DNA of 64,000 bases, from positions 186,001-250,000 of the forward strand of contig NZ_BMNG01000011.1 of NCBI RefSeq assembly GCF_014646335.1, written 5' to 3'. Both the position numbers and the translations under genes were made by a program. Positions 9,558 through 19,152 of the stretch are shown here, piece after piece. This DNA is from Streptomyces lasiicapitis (GTDB lineage Bacteria > Actinomycetota > Actinomycetes > Streptomycetales > Streptomycetaceae). Within the stretch, counting starts at the first letter, position 1. The number at the start of each line of letters is the position of its first letter. The notes under the pieces were generated by a model. The model was not told the origin of the DNA. It ran no database searches and saw nothing but the letters and a program-made list of their open reading frames with translations.

Positions 9558-9599
9558 ACAGGGTCCGAACCGCGCGGCGCTGCGCTGTCCGGACCCTGT
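9558..9599 (-). terminator. Hairpin between gap and pgk (partial terminator or processing site)
   Basis: ACAGGGTCCG (9558-9567) pairs perfectly with CGGACCCTGT (9590-9599) across a 22-base GC-rich loop. It lies 38 bases past the gap stop and 47 bases before pgk. It could terminate part of the gap transcripts or stabilise a processed gap mRNA. Confidence 0.6.
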
Positions 9600-9637
9600 G
9601 CTCACATCGAGATGCCTGGCTCTGAGCCGCTGCCCGC

Positions 9638-10648
<1,011 letters not shown>

Positions 10649-10775
10649 GAACCGATCTCCTCGTTGGTACGCCGGTCTGAGACGCCGGCGAGTTGTATGG
10701 GATGTCCCCGACCGCCTCCGACCCTACCTCTCTGACGGCGCTGAGGTGACATCGAGAGGGACCGATATGCGGCAT

Positions 10776-10811
10776 GGCGGCCCGTACCCCCGAGTAGGGG
10801 CACGGGCCGCC
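10776..10811 (-). terminator. Terminator downstream of the M14 carboxypeptidase gene
   Basis: A 15-bp stem with one mismatch (10776-10790 with 10797-10811) and a 6-base loop, 26 bases past the peptidase stop on the minus strand. It isolates the gap promoter region. Confidence 0.85.
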
Positions 10812-10837
10812 GGGAACCGGGTCCTGATTACGCAGCG

Positions 10838-13804
10838 TCAGCCGCGCAGATGTGCCAGGGCGGCGCCCATAAGAGCGGCTCTCTCGGGTTTTCCGGGTAC
10901 GTGCTCGAACCCGAAGCCGAGCAGCACGCTGTCACGCGCTGTGACCGCCGCGTGGGGCCGGTAGAGCTCCCCGGTCCTGGCCCAGTCGCCTGTGATATTG
11001 GCGCTTCCGGCCGGGGGCGGGGCGACGCTCCAGGAGCCGAGCGAGGTCTCGAATCCCTCGGTCTGTGTCGCGGTGCCGCCGACGACAAGGCGCGCGTCGT
11101 CGGCGAAGAGTCCGCGGCCGCTGCTGGAGGGGTCGGTGACGGCGCTGAGCGACACCTCGACCTTCTTGCCCGCGTAGGCGCTCAGGTCGAAGGAGGTCTG
11201 CTTCCAGCCGTCGGAGGAGCCCGTGAAGCTGTTCCAGGCGCCGCTGCTGCCGGAGGCCGTGCAGCCGCCCGCGCCCTGCGTCAGGTAGTGCCGCAGGAAC
11301 GGGTGGCCGTTGATGAAGAACCCGGCCGCGCACTGGGCGGGCACCGTGGCGGACGAGCCGCCGTTCTTGTCCGCCAGCGTGGTCCAGTCGTCGGCGCCCG
11401 CGGTGTGCGCCTCCAGGAGGCCGTGGTCGAAGCCGGGCTCCAGGTTCCAGTTGAGCGCGAGCCGCAGCTCCGGCTGGTCGGCGGCCGTGACGCCGGTCAG
11501 GTCGAAGGTGCGGGTGAGCCGCTTCCAGTCGCGGTCGGCGTGGGTGGCCGACGCCATGCCCTGGCCCTCGAAGGGCGCGTACGGATTGGCGAGGCCCGGG
11601 TAGGAGCCCGCCGCCGCGCTCTTGAACTGCGGGAAGTCCTTGGCGGGCAGGGTGTCGGAGGTGACGGTGAAGCGGCCCGCCCTGTCGAGCGGATTGCCCT
11701 CCGCGCCGGCGAGCGGGCTCTTCACGCCGTCGAGCGCGCCCGCGCCGGTGAAGCTCCGGGCACTAGGCGCGGAGAGGCGTTCGTGGGCGCCGAGGTAGTA
11801 CTGCGCGAAGTCGTCGGTGACCGCGTCGCCGAGGTCCACGTCGCCGCCCGCGCGCTCGCCGGACTCGATGAGCTTGCCGCCCTCGTTGAGGTAGGCGCGC
11901 AGCGCGAGCTGAGTGGGTGCGCCGGGCACGGGGTCGCCGGTGTAGTGCACGACCGCGGAGAAGTGCGAAAGCACGCCGAGCGGGTGCGGCGCGCCCTGCT
12001 TGGCGACGTCCCAGACCGTGGCCGAACGGCCGTTGGCCTTCACGGCGTCGACGTACTTCTGTGTCTGCGTGGCCGTCGCGCCCTCCTCGGCGACGACGAG
12101 CGTGTTCGCCTTGGGGCGTTCGGCGACGGTGTACGTGAAGTGCTCGCTCTGCGTGCGCCCCTTCTTTGTACGTCCGGTGAACCACACCTCGACCTTGTCG
12201 CCCGCACGCGCGTCCTCGACGTCGGCGCGGTACTGGTCGAAGTGGAGGTTGTCCTCGCCGCCGTAGGTCTCGCCGCCCTTCCAGGACTTGAGGCGCTCGT
12301 CCTGCGTACGGCCGCCGTTGACGCGGTAGTTGAGCTCCTTGTCGCGTACGGACTTGCGGGCGGTGACGGCGACTTCCTGGTCGCCGCCGCGCGCGTACGA
12401 CGTGGTGAAGGAGTCGGGGGTGAAGTCGGGGGCGTCGACGCCGGTGACGGAGACCGGCCGGTCGGGGTGGAGTGCGGTCTCGGCGACGGCGAGCGCGAAG
12501 GGCACGTTCTTCGCGAACTCCTGCTGGATCAGCTTCTCGTCGTCGGGGAAGGTGAAGATGGACGCGCAGTCCTGGGGCCGCCAGGCGTCATCGGGGTCCA
12601 CGTTCGACGCGGTCTGGCAGGTGGACATCTCGGGGGTGAACATCGAGATGCCGTTGACGTTGCCCGCGTGGCCGTCGGCCTCGCCGTTGGTGGTGTAGAG
12701 CTCGGAGGAGACCTGCGGGTGGTAGCCGGGGACCGCGGGCTTCTCGGGGGTGCCCGCGAGGGACTTGTAGAGCACGTCGTCGGGGGTCGGCGTGGCGACC
12801 TGCCAGCCCACTCCGTAGAGGATCAGTTCGGCGGCCGAGTGGTAGTTGATGCCGTACGTGAAGCCGATGCGCTTCTGGAAGCGGTCGATCGCCTTCGTCT
12901 CGGGCTCGGACATCGGGCCGGTGCCGCGGTAGGTCTCCGAGGACGCGTTCGGGGACGAACCCTCGTTGTCGTAGCCCCACTTGTAGGCGAAGTTGCGGTT
13001 GAGGTCGACGCCGTCGCCCGCGGCGGTCGTGCCGTCGCCGTCGATGTCGCGGAGGTTCTTGCGCCACTGGCGGTCGCCGCCGGCGGCGTGCGTGAAGTCG
13101 TAGCCGTCGGGGTTGGCGGAGAGCACGAACCACAGCTCGGTCGAGTTCACGAGCTTGGTGACGCGCTTGTCCTTGCCGTAGTTGTCGAGGTAGTGGTGCA
13201 TCAGGCGGCGGGTCATCTCGGGGGTGATCCACTCGCGCGCGTGCTGGTTGGACATGTACAGGGTGGAGGGCTTGGAGCCGTCCTTGGACTTCTTGGCGCC
13301 CTTGGAGAGCTTGAGCGCCAGGATGTCCTTGCCCTGGAGCGACTTGCCGATGGAGACGACCTTGGTGAGGCCGGGGTGCGCCTGCGCGGTCTTGACGATC
13401 TCCTCCTGGAGACCGCCCTTTCCGCTGTACGGCCGGTAGACGCCGTCGCCCGCGGCCTTGAGCTTCTTCGCGGTGGCCGCGGAGACCTCGTGCTCGGTGA
13501 GGTCGATGCCCTTGCGCTCGATCGCCTTCGCCTGGGCCCCGGTCAGATACAGCTCGACCGGGCCGGTGCCGTGCTCGGGTGCCTGACCCGCGAGTTCGTG
13601 GGCGTCCTGCCCCGCCTCGACCAGGGTCGGTATCTGTTCCTTGGTGACGTCGGCCCGGTACACGTTCACGGCCGCCGCGTCGTCGTCAGCGGCGGCCGTG
13701 GCCTTCGCCGGCCCGCTCGCCTGGGCGTGCGGTGCGGCGACGAGTCCGCCGACGAGCAGTGCGCCGGCGGCGAGGATCGATCTCGCGCGCGCTCTTCGTC
13801 TCAT
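10838..13804 (-). CDS. Secreted M14-family zinc carboxypeptidase with C-terminal accessory domains
   Basis: A 988-residue exported metallopeptidase. The signal peptide starts MRRRARARSILAAGALLVGG and probably ends at AQA-SG near residue 31. The M14 catalytic domain shows the zinc motif NQHAREW (about residue 187), VDLNRNFAYKWG (about 271), NYHSAAE with the third zinc ligand (about 320) and FTPEMST with the catalytic Glu (about 390). The C-terminal half has Ig-like and beta-sandwich regions resembling those of immune-inhibitor-A type peptidases (AGKKVEVSLSAVTDPSSSGRG). The ATG at 13804 follows AAGGGGGG; an in-frame ATG at 13858 would spoil the signal peptide. Likely role: peptide scavenging outside the cell. 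Confidence 0.9.
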   Translation of the reverse strand: MRRRARARSILAAGALLVGGLVAAPHAQASGPAKATAAADDDAAAVNVYRADVTKEQIPTLVEAGQDAHELAGQAPEHGTGPVELYLTGAQAKAIERKGIDLTEHEVSAATAKKLKAAGDGVYRPYSGKGGLQEEIVKTAQAHPGLTKVVSIGKSLQGKDILALKLSKGAKKSKDGSKPSTLYMSNQHAREWITPEMTRRLMHHYLDNYGKDKRVTKLVNSTELWFVLSANPDGYDFTHAAGGDRQWRKNLRDIDGDGTTAAGDGVDLNRNFAYKWGYDNEGSSPNASSETYRGTGPMSEPETKAIDRFQKRIGFTYGINYHSAAELILYGVGWQVATPTPDDVLYKSLAGTPEKPAVPGYHPQVSSELYTTNGEADGHAGNVNGISMFTPEMSTCQTASNVDPDDAWRPQDCASIFTFPDDEKLIQQEFAKNVPFALAVAETALHPDRPVSVTGVDAPDFTPDSFTTSYARGGDQEVAVTARKSVRDKELNYRVNGGRTQDERLKSWKGGETYGGEDNLHFDQYRADVEDARAGDKVEVWFTGRTKKGRTQSEHFTYTVAERPKANTLVVAEEGATATQTQKYVDAVKANGRSATVWDVAKQGAPHPLGVLSHFSAVVHYTGDPVPGAPTQLALRAYLNEGGKLIESGERAGGDVDLGDAVTDDFAQYYLGAHERLSAPSARSFTGAGALDGVKSPLAGAEGNPLDRAGRFTVTSDTLPAKDFPQFKSAAAGSYPGLANPYAPFEGQGMASATHADRDWKRLTRTFDLTGVTAADQPELRLALNWNLEPGFDHGLLEAHTAGADDWTTLADKNGGSSATVPAQCAAGFFINGHPFLRHYLTQGAGGCTASGSSGAWNSFTGSSDGWKQTSFDLSAYAGKKVEVSLSAVTDPSSSGRGLFADDARLVVGGTATQTEGFETSLGSWSVAPPPAGSANITGDWARTGELYRPHAAVTARDSVLLGFGFEHVPGKPERAALMGAALAHLRG

Positions 13805-13908
13805 GAGCCCCCCTTGCAGTTGTCCGGCACGTTTGTGCGCGAACGCCAGGCTCGTCACGCTTCATGATCATGTCAATACGGCGGGTAGTCGGTTTGTGGG
13901 GGCATGAA

Positions 13909-13943
13909 GAAGCCGCCGGTGCCCGCAGGGCGCCGACGGCTTC
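13909..13943 (-). terminator. Terminator downstream of whiA
   Basis: Arms 13909-13923 and 13929-13943 (GAAGCCGCCGGTGCC and GGCGCCGACGGCTTC) form a 15-bp stem with two imperfect positions and a 5-base loop, 23 bases after the whiA stop. It closes the uvrC-rapZ-yvcK-whiA unit. Confidence 0.75.
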
Positions 13944-13965
13944 CGGAATCCGTGGTCGGGGGGTG

Positions 13966-14955
13966 TCAGACCACCATGTTGTCGGCGAGCTCCTCGCTCA
14001 GGTTGGACTCCGTGCCCGGGATGCCCAGGTCCTGCGCCCGCTTGTCGGCCATGGCGAGCAGACGGCGGATGCGGCCCGCGACGGCGTCCTTGGTCAGCGG
14101 CGGGTCGGCGAGCGCGCCCAGCTCCTCCAGGGAGGCCTGCTTGTGCTCCATGCGCAGCCGTCCCGCGGCCGCCAGGTGCTCGGGCACCTCGTCGGCGAGG
14201 ATCTCCAGGGCGCGCTGCACGCGGGCGCCCGCGGCGACGGCGGCGCGGGCCGAGCGGCGCAGGTTGGCGTCGTCGAAGTTGGCCAGGCGGTTGGCGGTGG
14301 CGCGGACCTCGCGGCGCATCCGCCGCTCCTCCCAGGCCAGCACCGACTCGTGGGCGCCGAGCCGCGTCAACAGGGCACCGATGGCGTCCCCGTCACGGAC
14401 GACGACGCGGTCCACGCCGCGTACCTCCCGGGCCTTCGCGGCGATCTGGAGCCTGCGGGCCGCGCCGACCAGCGCGAGCGCCGCCTCCGGGCCCGGGCAG
14501 GTCACCTCCAGGGAGGAGGAGCGGCCGGGCTCGGTCAGCGAGCCGTGCGCGAGGAAGGCGCCGCGCCAGGCGGCCTCCGCGTCGCAGGTGGCCCCCGAGA
14601 CCACCTGCGGGGGCAGGCCGCGGATGGGCCGGCCGCGGCCGTCCACCAGGCCGGTCTGCCGGGCCAGCTGGTCGCCGCCGGCGACCACCCGCACCACGTA
14701 GCGCGAGCCGCGGCGCAGGCCGCCCGGGGCCATCACAATGAGCTCCGAGCTGTGCCCGAAGATCTCCAGGATGTCCCGCTTGAGCCGCCTGGCCGCCATC
14801 GCCGTGTCCAGCTCCGCCTCGATCACGATGCGGCCGCTCACCAGGTGCAGGCCGCCGGCGAAGCGCAGGATCGCCGAGACCTCTGCTTTCCTGCAGCAGG
14901 TCCGGGTGACGGGAAGCCGGGAAATCTCGTCCTTCACCGCTGCCGTCATCGCCAT
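13966..14955 (-). CDS. whiA: Sporulation regulator WhiA
   Basis: WhiA binds DNA together with WhiB and triggers the switch from aerial growth to sporulation septation in Streptomyces. The 329-residue protein starts MAMTAAVKDEISRLP. It has the LAGLIDADG-like N-terminal region (RTCCRKAEVSAILRFAGGLH), whose endonuclease activity is lost in the family. The C-terminal helix-turn-helix includes LEELGALADPPLTKDAVAGR at about residues 274-293. The start overlaps the yvcK stop by 10 bases. It is the last gene of the uvrC-rapZ-yvcK-whiA block, a gene order conserved in actinobacteria. Confidence 0.97.
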   Translation of the reverse strand: MAMTAAVKDEISRLPVTRTCCRKAEVSAILRFAGGLHLVSGRIVIEAELDTAMAARRLKRDILEIFGHSSELIVMAPGGLRRGSRYVVRVVAGGDQLARQTGLVDGRGRPIRGLPPQVVSGATCDAEAAWRGAFLAHGSLTEPGRSSSLEVTCPGPEAALALVGAARRLQIAAKAREVRGVDRVVVRDGDAIGALLTRLGAHESVLAWEERRMRREVRATANRLANFDDANLRRSARAAVAAGARVQRALEILADEVPEHLAAAGRLRMEHKQASLEELGALADPPLTKDAVAGRIRRLLAMADKRAQDLGIPGTESNLSEELADNMVV

Positions 14956-15962
14956 GGGCCGATCCTTCCATGCATCCGAAAAATACGGTCGTACGCGGCG
15001 GCCAGCAGCTCCGGGTCGTGCTTGGGGCTGCCGTCCTGGCGGGCCACCGGCGCCAGCTCGACCGTGGCGCCGAACCGCTTTGCGGCATCGGTGAGGGATC
15101 CACGGTCGGGCACGGCGGCCTCGTCGGCCAGCACCACGTCCAGGGCGAGTTTAGGGGCGTGTCGGGCCAAAACCTCCAAATGACGCTGCGGAGAGAACCC
15201 TTCGGTTTCTCCGGGTTGCGGCGCGAGGTTGAGCGAGAGGATCCGGCGGGCCTTGGTCTCCGTCAGGGCGTCGAGCAGCTCGGGCACGAGCAGGTGCGGG
15301 ATCACCGAGGAGAACCAGGATCCGGGGCCGAGAACCACCCAGTCGGCGTCCAGGACGGCCGCGACGGCCTCCGGGACGGCGGGCGGGTCCTGCGGGACGA
15401 CGTGCACGGACTGCACCTCGCCCGGGGTGAGCGCGACGGTGGCCTGGCCGCACACGGTGTCCACGTCGTCGGGGCGCTCCGGGTCGTGGCCCTTGACCAG
15501 CGCCTGCAGTTCGAGCGGCACCGCGGACATGGGCAGCACGCGCCCGTGCGCGCCGAGCAGCCTGCCGACCAGGTCCAAGGCCTGGACGTGGTCGCCGAGC
15601 TGCTCCCACAGGGCGACGATCAGCAGATTGCCGACCGCGTGCTCGTGCAGGTCGCCCTTGGACTGGAAGCGGTGCTGGATGACGCGCGCCCAGGTCTGGC
15701 CCCAGTCGTCGTCCCCGCACAGCGCGGCGAGCGCCTTGCGCAGGTCGCCGGGCGGGAGCACGCCCAGCTCGTCGCGCAGGCGGCCGCTGGAGCCGCCGTC
15801 GTCGGCGACGGTCACCACGGCGGTGACGTCGCCGGTGATGCGGCGCAGCGCGGCCAGGGACGCCGACAGGCCCATGCCGCCGCCGAGGGCGACGACCTTG
15901 GGCTGGGCGCCCCTCTTGCGGCCCAGGCGGTTCAGGCGGAGCACCCGGCGGTTGGGCTTCAT
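14946..15962 (-). CDS. YvcK/CofD-like gluconeogenesis factor
   Basis: A 338-residue protein of the YvcK/YbhK family, needed in other bacteria for growth on gluconeogenic carbon sources and for cell-wall homeostasis; it binds UDP-sugars. Visible motifs are VVALGGGMGLSASLAALR, VTVADDGGSSGRLRDELG and VLGPGSWFSSVIPHLLV. The ATG (MKPNRRVLRLNRLGRKRG) overlaps the rapZ stop as ATGA, and its own 3' end overlaps whiA by 10 bases. Confidence 0.94.
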   Translation of the reverse strand: MKPNRRVLRLNRLGRKRGAQPKVVALGGGMGLSASLAALRRITGDVTAVVTVADDGGSSGRLRDELGVLPPGDLRKALAALCGDDDWGQTWARVIQHRFQSKGDLHEHAVGNLLIVALWEQLGDHVQALDLVGRLLGAHGRVLPMSAVPLELQALVKGHDPERPDDVDTVCGQATVALTPGEVQSVHVVPQDPPAVPEAVAAVLDADWVVLGPGSWFSSVIPHLLVPELLDALTETKARRILSLNLAPQPGETEGFSPQRHLEVLARHAPKLALDVVLADEAAVPDRGSLTDAAKRFGATVELAPVARQDGSPKHDPELLAAAYDRIFRMHGRIGPWR

Positions 15963-16894
15963 TCGCGCCCCATGTCCCGGTGGACGAGGACGGTCTCGAT
16001 CCCGGCGGCGGTCAGACGGGCGGTCAGCTTCTCGGACGTGGCCACGGAGCGGTGCTTGCCGCCCGTACAGCCCACGGCGATGGTCACGTACCGCTTGCCC
16101 TCGCGGCGGTAGCCCGCGGCGATGAGCTGGAGCAGCTCGGTGTAGCGGTCGAGGAACTCCTTGGCGCCGGGCTGGTTGAAGACGTACGCCGACACCTCCT
16201 CGTTGAGCCCGGTGAACGGGCGCAGCTCGGGCACCCAGTGCGGGTTGGGCAGGAAGCGCATGTCCACGACCAGGTCCGCGTCGACCGGCAGGCCGTACTT
16301 GAACCCGAAGGACATCACGGTGGCCCGCAGCTCGGGCTCCTCGTCGCCCGCGAACTGGGCGTCCATCTTGGCGCGCAGCTCGTGCACGTTCAGGCTGGAC
16401 GTGTCGATGAGCAGGTCGGCGTCGCCGCGCAGCTCGCGCAGGAGCTCGCGCTCGGCCGCGATGCCGTCGACGATGCGGCCGTCGCCCTGCAGCGGGTGCG
16501 GGCGGCGCACCGACTCGAAGCGGCGCACCAGGGCGTCGTCCGAGGACTCCAGGAAGACGATGCGCCGGGTGACGTGCTTGGACTCCAGGTCCGCGAGGGA
16601 CTGGCGCAGGTTGTCGAAGAAGCGGCGGCCGCGGACGTCGACGACGACCGCGATGCGGGCCACGTTGCCCTGGGACCTGGCGCCGAGCTCCACCATGGTG
16701 GGGATCAGTGCCGGCGGCAGGTTGTCCACGACGAACCAGCCGAGGTCCTCCAGGCACTTGGCGGCCGTGGAGCGGCCCGCGCCGGACATCCCGGAGATGA
16801 TCACCAGCTCGGGGATGGCCGCTTCCGCGGCCTCGCCCGGTTCGATGGTCGTGCCCGTACTCACTTGCTCTCCGCCTTCGCCGTGCTCGCTCAT
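15959..16894 (-). CDS. rapZ: RNase adapter protein RapZ (YvcJ family P-loop protein)
   Basis: An ATP/GTP-binding protein of 311 residues. In E. coli RapZ binds small RNAs and regulates amino-sugar synthesis; its role in actinobacteria is not settled. Walker A is GMSGAGRS at residues 35-42, with Arg in place of the usual Lys, as I recall for actinobacterial members. The C-terminal domain has SFGFKYGLPVDADLVVDMRF and the highly conserved VTIAVGCTGGKHRSV. Start and stop overlap uvrC and yvcK by four bases each. Confidence 0.94.
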   Translation of the reverse strand: MSEHGEGGEQVSTGTTIEPGEAAEAAIPELVIISGMSGAGRSTAAKCLEDLGWFVVDNLPPALIPTMVELGARSQGNVARIAVVVDVRGRRFFDNLRQSLADLESKHVTRRIVFLESSDDALVRRFESVRRPHPLQGDGRIVDGIAAERELLRELRGDADLLIDTSSLNVHELRAKMDAQFAGDEEPELRATVMSFGFKYGLPVDADLVVDMRFLPNPHWVPELRPFTGLNEEVSAYVFNQPGAKEFLDRYTELLQLIAAGYRREGKRYVTIAVGCTGGKHRSVATSEKLTARLTAAGIETVLVHRDMGRE

Positions 16895-19014
16895 GTCTCC
16901 ATCCCCCGTCGTGTCTCCGCGGTGCCCACGCGCGTGGGCACCTCGCTGTCGTCGGGCGAGTCTCCCGCCCCCGCGGGTTCCTCGCCGTGGTCCGAGTCAC
17001 CCGCCGTCGCGGGTTCCTCCTCTTCCATGATCTCTCCGGTCGCGGTGTTCACGGCGGGCGCCGCCGGGGCGGCCTGGGCGAAGGCCGCGAGGACGGCCTC
17101 CGCCGTCTTGCGGCCTATGCCCGGAACCTCGCAGATCTGGTCGATGGTCGCGGACCTGAGCCGCTTCACCGAACCGAAGTGCTTGATCAGTGTCTGCTTG
17201 CGGGCCTCGCCCAGGCCGGGCACGGCGTCCAGCGGGCTCGCCTTGAAGCGCTTGGCCCGCTTCGACCGCTGGTAGGTGAGGGCGAAACGGTGCGCCTCGT
17301 CGCGCACGCGCTGGAGCAGGTACAGCCCCTCGCTGGTGCGGGGCAGGATCACCGGGTCGTCCTCGCCCGGCACCCAGACCTCTTCGAGGCGCTTGGCGAG
17401 GCCGCAGACCGCGATGTCGTCGATGCCCAGCTCGTCCAGGGCCCGCTGGGCGGCGGCGACCTGCGGCTGGCCGCCGTCGACGACGACGAGCTGCGGCGGG
17501 TACGCGAACTTCTTGGGCCGCCCGTCCTCCTCGGTGAGGCCGCCCTGGATGTCCTGGACGCCTTGGGCGTCCGGGGCCTCCTGGGCGTCCTCGGGGGACC
17601 ACTCCCCCGTCTTCTCCTTCTCGGCCAGATAGCGCCGGAAGCGGCGGGTGATCACTTCGTGCATGGAGCGGACGTCGTCCTGCCCCTCGAAGCCTTTGAT
17701 CTGGAAGCGGCGGTACTCGCTCTTGCGGCCGAGGCCGTCCTCGAAGACGACCATGGAGGCGACGACGTCGTCGCCCTGGAGGTGCGAGATGTCGTAGCAC
17801 TCGATGCGCAGGGGGGCGCTGTCGAGCTCCAGGGCGGCGGCGATCTCCTCCAGGGCGCGGGAGCGCGTCGTCAGGTCGGAGGCGCGCTTGGTCTTGTGCA
17901 GCATGAGGGACTGCTGCGCGTTGCGCGCGACGGTCTCCATGAGGGCCTTCTTGTCGCCGCGCTGCGGGATGCGCAGCGACACGTTCGACCCGCGGCGCTG
18001 GGTGAGCCACTCCTGGACCGGGTCCGCGGGGTCGGGCAGCGCGGGGACGAGGACCTCCTTGGGGACGGCGTCGCCCGTCTCCTCTCCGTAGAGCTGCTGC
18101 AGGGCGTGCTCCACGAGGTCACCGGTGGTGACCGCCTCGACCTTGTCGGTGACCCAGCCGCGCTGACCGCGCACGCGTCCGCCGCGCACGTGGAAGATCT
18201 GGACGGCGGCCTCCAGCTCGTCCTCGGCGACGGCGATCAGGTCGGCGTCGGTGGCGTCGGCCAGGACGACGGCGCTCTTCTCCATCGCCTTCCTGAGGGC
18301 GCCCATGTCGTCGCGCAGCCGGGCCGCGCGCTCGTACTCCATGTCCTCGGCCGCGTCCGTCATCCGGCGCTCCAGACGCCGGATGTACGTCCCCGTGCGT
18401 CCGACCATGAAGTCGCAGAACTCCTCGGCCAGTTCGCGGTGTTCCTCGGCCGAGACGCGGTCCACGCAGGGCGCCGAGCACTTGCCGATGTAGCCGAGCA
18501 GACAGGGGCGGCCGGTGCGGGCGGCGTTCTTGAAGACGCCGGCGGAGCAGGTGCGGACGGGGAACACGCGCAGGAGCAGGTCGACGGTGTCGCGGATGGC
18601 CCACGCGTGGCCGTACGGACCGAAGTAGCGCACGCCCTTCTTCTTCTGACCGCGCATCACCTGCACGCGCGGGAATTCCTCGTTCATCGTCACCGCGAGG
18701 TACGGATAGCTCTTGTCGTCGCGGTACTTCACGTTGAACCGCGGGTCGTACTCCTTGATCCAGGTGTACTCGAGCTGGAGCGCGGCGGTCTCCGTGGCGA
18801 CGACGGTCCACTCGACGGACGCCGCCGTCGTCACCATCGTGGCCGTGCGCGGGTGCAGGTTCGCCAGGTCCTGGAAGTAGCTCGCGAGGCGCTGGCGCAG
18901 GCTTTTGGCCTTCCCGACGTAGATCACCCGGCGGTGCTCGTCGCGGAACTTGTAGACCCCCGGCGAGTCGGGGATCTGCCCCGGCTTGGGGCGGTAGCTG
19001 GAAGGGTCGGCCAT
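16891..19014 (-). CDS. uvrC: Excinuclease ABC subunit C
   Basis: Makes both incisions in UvrABC nucleotide excision repair. The 707 residues comprise a GIY-YIG nuclease (SPGVYKFRDEHRRVIYVGKA, about residues 16-95), a UVR domain that binds UvrB (about 215-246), the RNase H-like second nuclease (RIECYDISHLQGDDVVASMV) and tandem HhH motifs (ICEVPGIGRKTAEAVLAAF, near 630). An acidic insert DAQEAPDAQGVQDIQGGLTE (about 475-495) and a Glu/Asp/Gly-rich C-terminal tail of about 50 residues extend the usual length. It is the first gene of the block ending in whiA. A degenerate damage-type promoter ends 7 bases before the ATG. Confidence 0.97.
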   Translation of the reverse strand: MADPSSYRPKPGQIPDSPGVYKFRDEHRRVIYVGKAKSLRQRLASYFQDLANLHPRTATMVTTAASVEWTVVATETAALQLEYTWIKEYDPRFNVKYRDDKSYPYLAVTMNEEFPRVQVMRGQKKKGVRYFGPYGHAWAIRDTVDLLLRVFPVRTCSAGVFKNAARTGRPCLLGYIGKCSAPCVDRVSAEEHRELAEEFCDFMVGRTGTYIRRLERRMTDAAEDMEYERAARLRDDMGALRKAMEKSAVVLADATDADLIAVAEDELEAAVQIFHVRGGRVRGQRGWVTDKVEAVTTGDLVEHALQQLYGEETGDAVPKEVLVPALPDPADPVQEWLTQRRGSNVSLRIPQRGDKKALMETVARNAQQSLMLHKTKRASDLTTRSRALEEIAAALELDSAPLRIECYDISHLQGDDVVASMVVFEDGLGRKSEYRRFQIKGFEGQDDVRSMHEVITRRFRRYLAEKEKTGEWSPEDAQEAPDAQGVQDIQGGLTEEDGRPKKFAYPPQLVVVDGGQPQVAAAQRALDELGIDDIAVCGLAKRLEEVWVPGEDDPVILPRTSEGLYLLQRVRDEAHRFALTYQRSKRAKRFKASPLDAVPGLGEARKQTLIKHFGSVKRLRSATIDQICEVPGIGRKTAEAVLAAFAQAAPAAPAVNTATGEIMEEEEPATAGDSDHGEEPAGAGDSPDDSEVPTRVGTAETRRGMET

Positions 19015-19021
19015 GTCGGAC

Positions 19022-19044
19022 AGCCTACTGGCGAGGGGTGACAG
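19022..19044 (-). promoter_or_regulatory. Possible DNA-damage (PafBC-type) promoter of uvrC, degenerate
   Basis: On the minus strand CTGTCACCC (19036-19044), 8 bases, TAGGCT (19022-19027), then 7 bases to the uvrC ATG. TGTCA and TAnnnT match the RecA-NDp consensus but the trailing GTG of the -35 element is CCC. The -10 to ATG spacing is identical to that at uvrB and ogt. Confidence 0.5.
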
Positions 19045-19081
19045 TCAGTCGCGGCGGCCGCGCGACGCCCACGCCGACGGA

Positions 19082-19134
19082 CCCGCCCGCCCTGTGTGAG
19101 GGCGGGCGGGGAACCTCCCGGCCGGAGGCCGGGA
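19082..19134 (-). terminator. Double hairpin terminator after the protease/anchored-protein pair
   Basis: Two adjacent perfect hairpins: CCCGCCCGCCCT (19082-19093) with AGGGCGGGCGGG (19099-19110), and TCCCGGCC (19116-19123) with GGCCGGGA (19127-19134). They lie between the stop of the anchored-protein gene and the uvrC promoter. Confidence 0.85.
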
Positions 19135-19152
19135 CCGGCTCAGCCCAGACGC

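Noticed and set aside
10850..13867. A 1005-codon antisense frame over the M14 carboxypeptidase
   Set aside because: Same GC-bias artefact; low-complexity translation and no family resemblance.
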